The notes under the pieces are model-generated. The model was not told the DNA's origin and made no database searches. It was given only the letters and a program-made list of their open reading frames with translations. From assembly GCA_011523505.1 (NCBI GenBank), contig WTGP01000019.1, positions 200,523 through 264,522 on the forward strand: a DNA stretch of 64,000 nucleotides. Reading direction: 5' to 3'. Positions 11,001 through 18,847 of the stretch are shown one piece after another (position 1 is the stretch's first letter; every line of letters starts with the position of its first letter). The DNA is from Gammaproteobacteria bacterium. Lineage in GTDB: Bacteria; Pseudomonadota; Gammaproteobacteria; Steroidobacterales; Foliamicaceae. The translations under genes were made by a program, and so were the position numbers.

Positions 11001-11166
11001 GGACGCCCGAGGATTTTGCGAGCGTTACCAGCGCCGAATCGGCGTTCTGCGGCTTGATGTCGAGCGTCAGAACCTCGTCGGACTGTGCGGAGGCCGCCGT
11101 CGCCAAAAATGCCAGCACGGCCACCGACAGAACCGCCGGCTTATGTATGCGCAATGAAATGTTCAT
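8032..11166 (-). CDS. TonB-dependent receptor with STN signalling domain, cassette A
   Basis: A 1044 aa outer-membrane receptor. A signal peptide (about 1-27, ending ASAQ) leads into a secretin/TonB short N-terminal (STN) domain at about 33-105. An acidic Glu/Pro-rich linker follows (about 107-130). The plug domain starts near RVTGSRL and contains LVLLNGRRTAG and the hallmark LDGSSAVYGADAIGGVVNFI. A large beta-barrel ends in FVEFNWEL with a terminal hydrophobic residue, as usual for TonB receptors. STN-bearing receptors signal ligand occupancy to a FecR-type regulator and an ECF sigma factor, and both are encoded immediately upstream. The ATG overlaps the FecR stop by 4 bases. The ligand is unknown. 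Confidence 0.93.
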   Translation of the reverse strand: MNISLRIHKPAVLSVAVLAFLATAASAQSDEVLTLDIKPQNADSALVTLAKSSGVQIILADGAGADVEVEGLQGEYRFDEALAALTTEAGLTHEYTAENLVVVQEAEQVRQPEPEAAGEAPAEEEEAPIELGEQRVTGSRLTMGDPTVRVFTLTAEDIRARGVTTVEELFRTLPFAYAGTTTQNNDANVGASDTEEFRTGGINVGISTVNLRALGSANTLVLLNGRRTAGVAGVEDNYANLVNVPLSAIERVDIQLDGSSAVYGADAIGGVVNFITKKNYTGATFQVRDEYSSTDADASKVSFQGGYGWGSGQITAVLSRDSSQPITNEKTGWTSYDYRDRYGVEFDSRDDRVGQPGVVCPTTVTYPTGTFCGFPWVTYQLPQGHSGVGATVDDFTTNIVPADIVAPQNGEHTRNESGTLYLEQYVTEDLRLYADFLYSNNVSSRNQNTQMFQWPVPASNAFNPYGKTVLVTYYPIKEIESGLPEEFSASGNRKRSLSAGLIWDIGDTTTFELNATRSRSTRYQHQYKLNGPGLINPANPIHARMVELLASSDPSVAINLFGDGSVQSPELASLYNTDAWPLPSDSVTKTRSVEPLLRGQFLQLWGGPISYALGAQFNEDTIYREVTLIAGDGVRREGRFERIGVARPTREATAYFAEFALPIVGERNARPGIASLVLSLQARRDIYKTEGAAGGVDPVYDRVNRRWTYPGEPNIIDVEHSATSPRIGIQYGPTEDFSLRASWSESFRPPVWGDLFSLTNPTFYTFWTYVDPYEPSGNTAPISIRSTLARNSVNTNPEYSENVSFSFDWTPAALPGFRWTLDWSKIDFADKIESVGTLWRDYPEIIFALPDVVERDANGNATVFHRSRPINIANKISEIITTEFAYNFETAWGDFTPRLTYTRVLEEVFQITAESEPIRREGTVLGSDEYRLSGQLDWYRERWAGHLFVYYTPSYLNNNTGSCLEIVGRCEYWGQDKPHLTVDSYISVDLTLSYTFDNGIQLRAGGRNILDAEPPETLYWGMPYDPSRWDARGQVMFVEFNWEL

Positions 11167-12245
11167 GGTCCCACCTCTTGGGATTTGTCTCTGCTCCGGT
11201 CCCCCATCGAAGCGCCAATTTCGATCCGGTCGTAGCGCCTGTCGACTTCGATCGGAAGCACCCGCTCCAGGCCCTTGAGCGCGGATTCGATCTCCTGAAT
11301 GCTCACCACCATGGAAACACTCAATTCCATGACGGATGCATCCTCGATCAGGATTTTCTTCCGCGAGTAGCGGTTCAGCTCCTGCACCACGTCGTTCAGC
11401 GGTTCCCGGTAAAAGCCGAGCATGCCGCCACGCCAGCCCTCGTAACGTTCCATGGATTCGGGCCGAAACGCCCTCAGCTCATCGAGGCTTATGTCGAACT
11501 CGGCTACCCAGCCTTCTTCCAGAAGGTGCTCCGAAGGCGCCGCAATGACTACCGCCTGTCCGCCCGTCGGGAGCGGTGCGGGCGATGCGGGTATTTCTTC
11601 AGCAAGTTCGTGCAGCGCAACCGTGCCTTCAATCACCGCCACCTGGTAACGTTCACGGTGCTTGCGGACACTGAATGCCGTCCCCAGCGCGGTGACGGAC
11701 CCGAAGCCCAGATCCACCGTAAACGGCCGTTCGTTGTCCCTCACTACCTCAAAATAGGCCTCGCCGCGCTCCAACAGGATTCTGCGTGACCGGTTGCCGT
11801 AGTCCACGACCAACTGGGCGTTGGTGTTCAGCGTGACAACGCTGCCGTCATCGAGTTCGATGGTCTTCTGTTCGCCGATGCGGGTGACGTACTTTTGCAG
11901 CAGGCGTTCGTCCGGCCCGCCCAGGGGCGAGAAATAAAGCAGGGCCGCGCCGCATGCCACCAGAACGCCGGCGGCAAGGCCGGCCGCCAGCCTCAGATTC
12001 GATTTGCGCTCCAGAAGCACCTGGCGGCAGTCCGAGGCGATTGCCTGAATATCGCCGTCGTCCGCCAGGTCCTCAACGCGCGCGAGGAACTCCAGCGAGC
12101 CGTCCAGTTCTTCCCGGTACCTTGCATCTTTCCGCGCCCGGCTGTCGATCGCCGCCGCTTCGGCTTCCGACAGCTGGTCCGACCAGAGCCGGTGCAAGGC
12201 ATGCTCCGCGCGGCCATTCAAAATCTCCTGAAGATTCTTCAGCAC
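11163..12245 (-). CDS. FecR-type anti-sigma/signal-transducing regulator, cassette A
   Basis: A 360 aa inner-membrane protein read from a GTG at 12245. A cytoplasmic N-terminal helical domain of the DUF4880 type contains LHRLWSDQLSEAEAAAI (19-33). A single membrane segment follows at about 85-105. The periplasmic FecR domain, about 112-210, contains QKTIELDDGSVVTLNTNAQL. The C-terminal domain (about 285-345) is STN-like and ends in EVDRRYDRIEIG. FecR proteins receive the signal from an STN-containing receptor and control the cognate ECF sigma factor. It starts 2 bases after the sigma stop codon and overlaps the receptor start by 4 bases, so the three genes form one translationally linked unit. 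Confidence 0.9.
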   Translation of the reverse strand: MLKNLQEILNGRAEHALHRLWSDQLSEAEAAAIDSRARKDARYREELDGSLEFLARVEDLADDGDIQAIASDCRQVLLERKSNLRLAAGLAAGVLVACGAALLYFSPLGGPDERLLQKYVTRIGEQKTIELDDGSVVTLNTNAQLVVDYGNRSRRILLERGEAYFEVVRDNERPFTVDLGFGSVTALGTAFSVRKHRERYQVAVIEGTVALHELAEEIPASPAPLPTGGQAVVIAAPSEHLLEEGWVAEFDISLDELRAFRPESMERYEGWRGGMLGFYREPLNDVVQELNRYSRKKILIEDASVMELSVSMVVSIQEIESALKGLERVLPIEVDRRYDRIEIGASMGDRSRDKSQEVGP

Positions 12246-12247
12246 GA

Positions 12248-12841
12248 TCAGTCTCCTTCGCCCTTCATCTTCCGCTGCGTCTTGCGGATCCTGCGCATCG
12301 CCCGCACGATGTAGTTATCGACCTGCTTCGCCCGCACGCCCATATGCAAGGCGATCTCCTCGTAACTCATGTTGCGGAAGCGTTGCAGAATGAAGGCCAC
12401 CCGCCAGTTCAGCGGCATGTCCATGATGGCGGCCTTCATGGCCTCCAGCTCCAGTTGCGCCGCGACGATCCGCTCGGGTGTGCGTTCGTCCACCCGCTCC
12501 TGTTCGTTTCCCCGCTGCGCCGCGGCGTACTCGCTGCGCAGCTTCCGCTTGCGGTGACGGTTGACAAGGTGGTTGTTGGCCATGGTCAGCAGATAGGACC
12601 GATTGCTACCGGTCGTATCGGACATCTTCTCTTCCAGCCGGGCGACATCCATCAGCCGCGTGAAGAGTTCCTGCACCACGTCTTCGACCTGGTCCGGCGG
12701 AACCGAGCGCCCGCGCAGGAACAACCGCAAGGCCTGGGCATGCTGATCGAACAATTGCTCCACCAGCCGCCTGCGCCCCGGCCTCGGCTGCGAGGCCAGG
12801 TCGATGATGCCGTCATTCCGCGGATTGAACGAACGGTTCAA
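12248..12841 (-). CDS. ECF-family RNA polymerase sigma factor, cassette A
   Basis: A 197 aa sigma-70-family protein of the iron-starvation/FecI-like ECF group. Region 2 spans about 25-100, with QVEDVVQELFTRLMD and the TGSNRSYLLTMANN segment. Region 4 spans about 135-190 and ends in a helix-turn-helix with FRNMSYEEIALHMGVRAKQV. The start is a TTG at 12841 preceded by GGGAGGG at good spacing. The paralogue at 19891-20484 gives the same length when its own TTG is used. Expected role: transcribing the receptor cassette when FecR is activated; autoregulation is likely but not shown. Confidence 0.9.
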   Translation of the reverse strand: MNRSFNPRNDGIIDLASQPRPGRRRLVEQLFDQHAQALRLFLRGRSVPPDQVEDVVQELFTRLMDVARLEEKMSDTTGSNRSYLLTMANNHLVNRHRKRKLRSEYAAAQRGNEQERVDERTPERIVAAQLELEAMKAAIMDMPLNWRVAFILQRFRNMSYEEIALHMGVRAKQVDNYIVRAMRRIRKTQRKMKGEGD

Positions 12842-12954
12842 GAAAGCTCCCTCCCTAAAGAATTAACAACCGAGGCGGTCATTCTCCTTCCCTGACCTTG
12901 AGCAGTCCGCTCCGAGACGCCAGGCTGGCCTTATTTCCGTATCGCGTTTCCCTG
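12842..12954 (-). promoter_or_regulatory. Leader/promoter region of cassette A
   Basis: This 113-base gap lies between the end of the cassette B secreted gene and sigma factor A. On the minus strand it ends in GTTAATTCTTTAGGGAGGG before the TTG start. The cassette B leader has GTTGATTCTTGTAGGGAGG at the equivalent place. Both leaders also share TAACAGG farther upstream, followed within a few bases by ACGC. The shared blocks probably hold the ribosome site and an ECF or housekeeping promoter. No textbook -35/-10 pair is evident. Confidence 0.45.
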
Positions 12955-14490
12955 TTAGCTCTCTTCTTCCGCGAGCAGGGGGTCGTCGGGGTCGAGTAGC
13001 GGGCGGATTCGATCCATGCCGGCGCGGGCGCTCTCCTGCATGTCCGGCGGGGTCTGGACCAGCGGCGAGAGAGCGCGCTGGTAGCTGGAGTACGCGCGCC
13101 GGTGCCGTCCCATCGCCTCGTAGGCGCGGCCCAGTTCGTGGCGGACCACGCCATCCAGCTGCGGGTCGCCGTTGAAGCCGGCTGCGAGAAGAACCTTCCA
13201 CGCCTCCTCGGCTTCGCCGGCGTGCAGATACCGGTCGCCCAGCATCAACTGCAACTGCTGTCGCAACCCGGGATTGTCGGAGCGCGCGATGAACTCCAGG
13301 GCCTTCTCCGCTAGCGCCACGATCAATGCCGACCGTGCATCGCGTTCCTCCGAGAAATGAAGGCCCAGCGCGGTCCCGCCCAGCCAGTCCGACTTCATGC
13401 GCTCCAGCGTGGCCGACAGGCGGTAATCCACCGCCTCCATCTGCTCCTCGACCGAAGCGTTCTCCTCCAGCCCCAACCCGAACAGCACCTCGGCCGCCTC
13501 GGACACGTTGCGGTCCTCGGGGTTCTCGCGCAGATAGGCCTGCAGTTTCCCCCGGTCCCCGGCCGCCGCTGCCGAGTAGAACGCAAAATCCGCCTCGGAA
13601 TAGTTGCTGTCGCGCACCGGCTCCAGCGCCAGGTAGCCCTGCGCCGGGTTGATCTCAAGACGATAGGCCGTCCACAGGCTCAGCCCCGGAACCACCAGCC
13701 AGTCGGGCGAGAACCGCGGATCGTCGTTGAAGTCCGCGGGAAAAAGCGCCGCCATCCCCGAAAAGGCAACGCGCTGATCGCCCAGGCCGAAGTGAATGTC
13801 CGGCAGGTCGCCGGACGGATGGCCCAGCGCCGTGGCCGTTTCCGCATTGACATAGCTGTGGTAGCCCGCCGTGTTGATCGCCATCAGCGAAGGCCTTCCG
13901 TCGCCGTGGCTGACCGGCGCCAGCACCCGGCCCTCCTCCGTGGTCCGAAGGCCGGTGATGACCGCCTGCGCCCAAGGCCGGGCGTCCATGGCGTTCGCCT
14001 CGCCCGCGGGCGTGAAGGACACGCGGCCCTCGTCCAGGTTCATGCCCAACGCAAAGCGCCGCAGCACCGGACCGCCCAGGATCGCCGCCACGTCGATCTC
14101 CTTGAGCTCACTGGAGTAGCGGTTGCCCAGGTACAACAGCAGATTCGATTCGGGCGACCCCCGCGCGGTCGGCCGCACACCCTCCCTGGGCACCTCCAGC
14201 CGCAGTCCCTCCGCCCCCAGTATCTTCAGCGTCTGCTCGTTTTCGCCGAATCGCACCGCCCCGAATATCTGACCGTAGATGTGCAGCGGCGTAGCTGCGG
14301 CGTAATCCAGCACCAGGTGCGTTTCCTTGCGAAACGCCTCGGTGCTCAGGGTTACGGGCACCAACACGTGATCGCCGATCACCTTGGCTTCGGCGCTGCC
14401 GCCCTCCGCCGCCTCCTGTCCCACGGCGCTCTGCGCAAGCCACGCAAGAGCGCAGGCCGCGATCGCTGGAATCAGCCTTCGATGCTTCAT
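12955..14490 (-). CDS. Secreted double pseudo-aspartyl-protease plus TPR protein, cassette B
   Basis: This is the paralogue of the 6299-7834 protein and has the same length (511 aa) when started at the ATG at 14490; a GTG six bases upstream is an alternative. It has a signal peptide to about residue 25 (SAVGQE). Half 1 contains VLDYAAATPLHIYG and ILGGPVLRRFALGMNLDEG. Half 2 contains MAINTAGYHSYV and PGLSLWTAYRLEINPAQGY. The D-T-G-A positions are again degenerate, with N-T-A-G in half 2. TPR-like helices fill the C-terminal 200 residues and end in IRPLLDPDDPLLAEEES. Unlike copy A it is cut off from its receptor gene by a divergent toxin-antitoxin pair, so it likely needs its own promoter in 14497-14710. 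Confidence 0.75.
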   Translation of the reverse strand: MKHRRLIPAIAACALAWLAQSAVGQEAAEGGSAEAKVIGDHVLVPVTLSTEAFRKETHLVLDYAAATPLHIYGQIFGAVRFGENEQTLKILGAEGLRLEVPREGVRPTARGSPESNLLLYLGNRYSSELKEIDVAAILGGPVLRRFALGMNLDEGRVSFTPAGEANAMDARPWAQAVITGLRTTEEGRVLAPVSHGDGRPSLMAINTAGYHSYVNAETATALGHPSGDLPDIHFGLGDQRVAFSGMAALFPADFNDDPRFSPDWLVVPGLSLWTAYRLEINPAQGYLALEPVRDSNYSEADFAFYSAAAAGDRGKLQAYLRENPEDRNVSEAAEVLFGLGLEENASVEEQMEAVDYRLSATLERMKSDWLGGTALGLHFSEERDARSALIVALAEKALEFIARSDNPGLRQQLQLMLGDRYLHAGEAEEAWKVLLAAGFNGDPQLDGVVRHELGRAYEAMGRHRRAYSSYQRALSPLVQTPPDMQESARAGMDRIRPLLDPDDPLLAEEES

Positions 14491-14649
14491 TACCACTATT
14501 GCGCCACCAGGGAAATCACTACTGCCGGAAGTTTAAGACACCAACTCCTGAACAATGTCTTCGAATTCGTCCAGATTCCGACTTGCACGCCAAGAATACT
14601 CTTTCCTTGAATTGGCTGGAATTGCGCACAAAGAGACACGCAATTCGCC

Positions 14650-14695
14650 TTGACAATTTCGTGACGGCTCGTCAGACTTAGCCCACCTTAGCTAA
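14650..14695 (+). promoter_or_regulatory. Possible promoter/operator of the Phd-VapC pair
   Basis: TTGACA lies at 14650-14655 and the palindrome TTAGCTAA at 14688-14695, 15 bases before the antitoxin ATG. No good -10 hexamer lies 16-18 bases after the TTGACA, so the promoter is weakly supported. A palindrome here would suit autorepression by the antitoxin. The rest of the 14491-14710 gap must also contain any promoter of the divergent secreted gene. Confidence 0.35.
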
Positions 14696-14710
14696 TCCTA
14701 GGGCGCCGCC

Positions 14711-14965
14711 ATGAAAGTGAACATGCACGAAGCGAAATCGCAACTCTCGAAACTGGGCAAGCTGGCCTGGGAGGGCGAGGAAGTCGTAATCGCCCGATCG
14801 GGGGAGGCTTGGTTGCGCCTGACGCCCTACCGCGAATCCCTGGAACCACGAAAATCCGGGGGACTGGAAGGCCGTATATGGATTTCTCCCGACTTCGACG
14901 AGGAAGATGAGGAACTCATGGAGGCGATAGAGAACTCGAAGGTTTTCCCGGACTCGGATCGATAA
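14711..14965 (+). CDS. Phd/YefM-type antitoxin
   Basis: An 84 aa protein whose N-terminus, MKVNMHEAKSQLSKL, followed by VVIARSGEAWLRLTPY, is typical of the Phd/YefM fold: a DNA-binding N-terminal half and a toxin-wrapping C-terminal half. The C-terminus is acidic (DFDEEDEELMEAIE), as expected for a segment that neutralises a basic toxin. The stop codon shares one base with the start of the PIN toxin gene. The pair is encoded opposite to every gene around it, inside the duplicated receptor cassette, consistent with later insertion. Confidence 0.88.
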   Translation: MKVNMHEAKSQLSKLGKLAWEGEEVVIARSGEAWLRLTPYRESLEPRKSGGLEGRIWISPDFDEEDEELMEAIENSKVFPDSDR

Positions 14966-15345
14966 TGCAGCGCCTGTTGCTGGACACGCATGCATTCATA
15001 TGGTGGCTGTCGGACGTTCCTCAATTGACCCGACTCGCGCACGACGGAATTGCCGACCCCCGCAATGAAGTCCTCGTGAGCGCGATTACCGGCTGGGAGA
15101 TTGCCGTCAAACGCGCGAAGGGCCGTATTACGGCGCCCGACAATCTGGGGACGATTGTTACGGAACGAGGCTTCACGCATCTGCCCTTGAACTTCCAGCA
15201 CGCGGAGCAGGCAGGGCGTCTGCCCATGCATCACCGCGATCCTTTTGACCGGTTCCTTATCGCCCAGGCGCAATGCGAAAATTTGATCCTCGTTACGCGG
15301 GATGCCCGTATCCGCCGCTATGACGTGCGCACGCTGGCGGCGTGA
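14965..15345 (+). CDS. PIN-domain toxin (VapC-like ribonuclease)
   Basis: A 126 aa PIN-domain protein. Acidic catalytic residues are visible in LLLDTHAFIWW (Asp7), in SAITGWEIAVK (Glu), and in the C-terminal HHRDPFDRFLIAQA (Asp pair). The pattern fits the Sll0205-like PIN subgroup that pairs with Phd-type antitoxins. Such toxins are Mg-dependent RNases that act on tRNA or rRNA; the target of this one is unknown. It is translationally coupled to the antitoxin (1-base overlap) and converges on the receptor B gene, whose stop lies 152 bases downstream. Confidence 0.9.
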   Translation: MQRLLLDTHAFIWWLSDVPQLTRLAHDGIADPRNEVLVSAITGWEIAVKRAKGRITAPDNLGTIVTERGFTHLPLNFQHAEQAGRLPMHHRDPFDRFLIAQAQCENLILVTRDARIRRYDVRTLAA

Positions 15346-15375
15346 ATACAGGCAAGTCGGAGTTGCGTAAAAGAG

Positions 15376-15488
15376 CCGGGAGCGAGGCGCCAATACTGAG
15401 CCCGGGACAATAGGCTCGCCCGCTGCCGGAGGCCGGCGCACTCGCTCCCGGGATCGCCGGTCCCCCACGCAGGGCCGGGACCGGCGAT
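15376..15488. repeat. Two perfect inverted repeats between convergent genes
   Basis: CCGGGAGCGAG at 15376-15386 pairs with CTCGCTCCCGG at 15441-15451. ATCGCCGGTCCC at 15453-15464 pairs with GGGACCGGCGAT at 15477-15488 around a 12-base loop. The second hairpin lies 10 bases past the receptor B stop and could act as a bidirectional terminator, but neither strand has a T-run. The first pair encloses a 54-base spacer. The position between the PIN toxin and the receptor makes a transcription-end or insertion-scar role plausible. Confidence 0.5.
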
Positions 15489-15497
15489 GAAGGAGGT

Positions 15498-18400
15498 CTA
15501 AATCTCCCAGTTCAGGTCGACGAAGAACACCTGACCCCGCGCGTCCCAGCGGGTCGGATCGTACGGCAGGTTGCCCCCGAACACGGTGGGCGGCGCCGCC
15601 CGGTCAAGAATGTTGCGACCCCCGACCCGTATGCGCAGGCCATTGTCCATGAGGTAGGTCAACGTGAGGTCCACCGTGGTCAATGAGCCCACTTCAAGAC
15701 TCAAATACTCCCAGGGAATCGCCGCGCAGCGACTGCCGGGAACCTGCTGAACCGCGCTGCTGCAATACCGCGCCCTGTCGTTGGTGTAGGAAGGCGTGTA
15801 GTTGACGAACATGCTGGCGGCGAACCGGTTCCACAGCCAACTCAGCGAGCCCTTCACTGCGTACTCGTTGGGCCCCTCGAGCGTTCCGGCAAACTCAAGC
15901 CGGCTCTCCTCGGTGGGACCGATTTGCACGTGATCGGCAAGGTAGCGTGAATAACTGATCCCCGGCGTGAACCTGCCGAAGGCCGTGTCGAACGTGTATT
16001 CCAGGCTGGTGTCGATCAGTTCGCTGTATTTCTCATTGATGTTGATGGGAAGGAACAGCATCGACTCGATCTCGCCGGCCGCGTTGCGCGTCACAACTTG
16101 CGGATGGTTAAGAATCAATTCAGGGCGCAACTGCGCCATGAACGCCACTGAGACACCGTCTTCGATGCGGTTGGTGAAGTCCGTCTTGGACCAATCGACC
16201 GTCCATTTCAGTCCGGGAATCGTCAGCGGATTCCATTCAAATCCAATGGAATATGTATCCGAATACTCGTTCTTCAGTTCCGTGTTGTACACCTGCCTTA
16301 TCACTCCCCCAAATGGCAGGGAGAATTCCATGGTGCCATCGGGGTGGTATGGATCCACGCCACTGAAGCTTGTCCGGAATCGTGTATCCGGCGAGCAGAA
16401 CGAATCCGGAGGCGGATCAATGCAGGTTTGGAATTGATCGCTCCACACCGGTGCGCGGAAGGCGCGGGTCCAGCGGGTGCGCATGACAAAACTCTCCACA
16501 GGCTGATAACGCAGTCCCACACTCGGGCTGGTGCGGCTTTGTTTCGCAGTGGTGTAGTTGAAATCGTGCACGACGTCAGCGTAGTGGAAGGCCCACTGGC
16601 GCTGCTGATAGATCAACCAACCGTCTTCCGGGTGCCAGTAGGGAACCGGCAGGGGATCCAGAAACTCGAAACTCAGGTAGGCCCCTCGGGTGCCTATGTA
16701 GGCGGAACCTCTGGACTTGTTCTCGTCGCGCCGTGCCTGGAGGCTGAGGACCAACGAATGCACGCCCGGCCGGGCGTTCTCCGGGCCAATCAGCGGCAAG
16801 GCCAGTTCGGCGTAGTAGGCGGAAATCTCGCTGGACGGACGGTCCACGCCGATCCTGGATCCGCTGTCCTCCATGTTCAGCGACAGTCGTCCCTGCGAGG
16901 AACTCGTAAAGGTCCTGGTCTCGAAAACGATTTTCTCGCGGTACTCCGCGCCGGCCGAGTACGACGCCCGGCCACCCCACATGTCGAACAGGCTGCCTCG
17001 AAGCGTGAGGTTGTACTGACGGGTTTCGCTCTCCCCCGTAATGGGTCCCTGGGTGGTGGTCAGAAACCCGTCGAACCCCGCCACCTGGGCCTCGCCGTTG
17101 CCGAAGAAGTTGAAAGCGCGGCTCGGATCGGAACTCGACAGTGCCTCGTAGTATGCGACCGCCGTGGGATCCCATTGCTCGCGCCGTCCGCGGGCCTGCA
17201 GCCGGTATACCTCACGTTCCGATTTGGTGCGCGTCACGTCCAGACTGAGTTCATGCGAGCCGCCGAAAGCCCAGATCACTCCGTAGCTCAGGTCACGCTT
17301 TTCGCTTACCGCTTCCGTGAAATGTGGGGGAAGCCGACCTTCCTGAAACTCCCGAATCGCCGCGTATTGCACCAGCATGGGCCGGCCAAATGGATTGTAG
17401 GCGTTGGTGGAGGGAATCGGGATCACACCCACAAGACGCGGGGCGTGTTCCTGGTACGAATCACGTTTTGAATAGATAAGGTCGGCGTACACCCGGAGAT
17501 TGTCCGTCAGGTATTGCTCGAAATTGACGGTGAGCGAGTCCGTTGTCGATTCCTCGCCGTTCTGCGGCAAGAGCGAGTCGTAGGGGATAGGGGACGGCTC
17601 CCCGCGAGCGAAGACGATGAAGTCGTCCACGGTCGCTCCTGCGCCGCTGTGGTTTGCGGGAAGCTGGTAGCGGGGCCCGTTGCGCACGCACCGGAAAAAC
17701 GTGGGCGCCCACGAAGGCGCCTCGAATTCACACACCACGCCGGGTTGACCGATCGTATAGCTGCGAAGATCAAACTCGGGCCCAAGCAATGGCCGGAAGT
17801 CAAGCGTGGTAAGGCCAGTCTTGCTGTTGGTGATCGGATCGGATGTGTCGCGCGAAACGATGGCGGTCACATTGCCGCTGCCCCACGCATACCCGCCCGT
17901 AATGCTGGCCGAGTTCTGGTCCGCATCAGTGGAACTGGATTCCTGGCGGAAATTGACCGCAAGACCCACGTAGTTTCTCTTGGTAATGAAGTTCACCACG
18001 CCGCCGATGGCGTCGGATCCGTATACGGCCGAGGCGCCGTCCAACTGGATATCCACGCGCTCGATGGCCGAGAGCGGAACGTTCAGGATATTGGCGAAGT
18101 CGTCCTCCTGACCGGCCCCGGCAATGCGTCGGCCGTTCATCAGCACCAGCGTATTGGCCGACCCCATGTTCCGCAGGTTGACCGTGGATATGCCCAGCCC
18201 CAGTTCGATGTACTCCTCGTCCTGGTCGGTGCCGTCAAAATGCAGACTGGTGTTGGTCTGGGTGGTTATGGACGGGTAGGTCCACGGCAGGGTTCGGAAG
18301 AACTCCTCCAGCGTGGATACGCCGCGCGCCGCGATGTCCTCGGCCGTGTAGCTGTAGACGCGGGCGGTGGGATCGCCGCCCACCAGCCGGGAGCCGGTCA

Positions 18401-18818
18401 CGACCTGTTTCTCCAGTTCCAGCGGCTCTTCCACTTCCGCCGCGACGGGTTCTTCGGTGGCCGCATCGGAGTCGGCGTCCTCCCCTTCCTGCGCCTGCTG
18501 CACAAGCACAACGTTTGCGGAGGCGAACTCGTATTCGAGGCCGGTGTTGGTCAACATGGCGGCCAGGGCTTCCTCAAACCGGTATTCGCCCTTCAGCCCT
18601 TCGACTTCGACCTCCTGTCCCGCTCCTTCCGTAAGCATGATCTGCACGCCCGAGGTGCGGGCCAGCCGGACCAATGCCGGGCCGGCCTTTTGCGGCTCGA
18701 TATCGAGCGACAGCTTTTCCCCGGACTGCGCCGATGCGATTGCCCCCGAGAGCGCGAGCACAACAGTCGCCACCGCCGGCAGCGCCATCGTCTTGATGTT
18801 TCCCAATCTTCTGTTCAT
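15498..18818 (-). CDS. TonB-dependent receptor with STN signalling domain, cassette B
   Basis: A 1106 aa receptor read from the ATG at 18818; a GTG three codons upstream is a poorer start. A signal peptide ends near IASAQ. The STN domain is at about 35-108 and contains LSLDIEPQKAGPALVRLAR. An acidic linker follows, then a plug with VVTGSRLVGGDPTARVYSY, LVLMNGRRIAG and LDGASAVYGSDAIGGVVNFI. The barrel ends in FFVDLNWEI. It is clearly paralogous to the cassette A receptor through signal, STN, plug and C-terminus, but is longer, with extra loop sequence in the barrel, which suggests a different ligand. FecR B lies 29 bases upstream. The downstream partner gene has been separated by the toxin-antitoxin pair. 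Confidence 0.93.
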   Translation of the reverse strand: MNRRLGNIKTMALPAVATVVLALSGAIASAQSGEKLSLDIEPQKAGPALVRLARTSGVQIMLTEGAGQEVEVEGLKGEYRFEEALAAMLTNTGLEYEFASANVVLVQQAQEGEDADSDAATEEPVAAEVEEPLELEKQVVTGSRLVGGDPTARVYSYTAEDIAARGVSTLEEFFRTLPWTYPSITTQTNTSLHFDGTDQDEEYIELGLGISTVNLRNMGSANTLVLMNGRRIAGAGQEDDFANILNVPLSAIERVDIQLDGASAVYGSDAIGGVVNFITKRNYVGLAVNFRQESSSTDADQNSASITGGYAWGSGNVTAIVSRDTSDPITNSKTGLTTLDFRPLLGPEFDLRSYTIGQPGVVCEFEAPSWAPTFFRCVRNGPRYQLPANHSGAGATVDDFIVFARGEPSPIPYDSLLPQNGEESTTDSLTVNFEQYLTDNLRVYADLIYSKRDSYQEHAPRLVGVIPIPSTNAYNPFGRPMLVQYAAIREFQEGRLPPHFTEAVSEKRDLSYGVIWAFGGSHELSLDVTRTKSEREVYRLQARGRREQWDPTAVAYYEALSSSDPSRAFNFFGNGEAQVAGFDGFLTTTQGPITGESETRQYNLTLRGSLFDMWGGRASYSAGAEYREKIVFETRTFTSSSQGRLSLNMEDSGSRIGVDRPSSEISAYYAELALPLIGPENARPGVHSLVLSLQARRDENKSRGSAYIGTRGAYLSFEFLDPLPVPYWHPEDGWLIYQQRQWAFHYADVVHDFNYTTAKQSRTSPSVGLRYQPVESFVMRTRWTRAFRAPVWSDQFQTCIDPPPDSFCSPDTRFRTSFSGVDPYHPDGTMEFSLPFGGVIRQVYNTELKNEYSDTYSIGFEWNPLTIPGLKWTVDWSKTDFTNRIEDGVSVAFMAQLRPELILNHPQVVTRNAAGEIESMLFLPININEKYSELIDTSLEYTFDTAFGRFTPGISYSRYLADHVQIGPTEESRLEFAGTLEGPNEYAVKGSLSWLWNRFAASMFVNYTPSYTNDRARYCSSAVQQVPGSRCAAIPWEYLSLEVGSLTTVDLTLTYLMDNGLRIRVGGRNILDRAAPPTVFGGNLPYDPTRWDARGQVFFVDLNWEI

Positions 18819-18847
18819 TGTCCCCACCCTTGGATCGTTCTGTTGAT

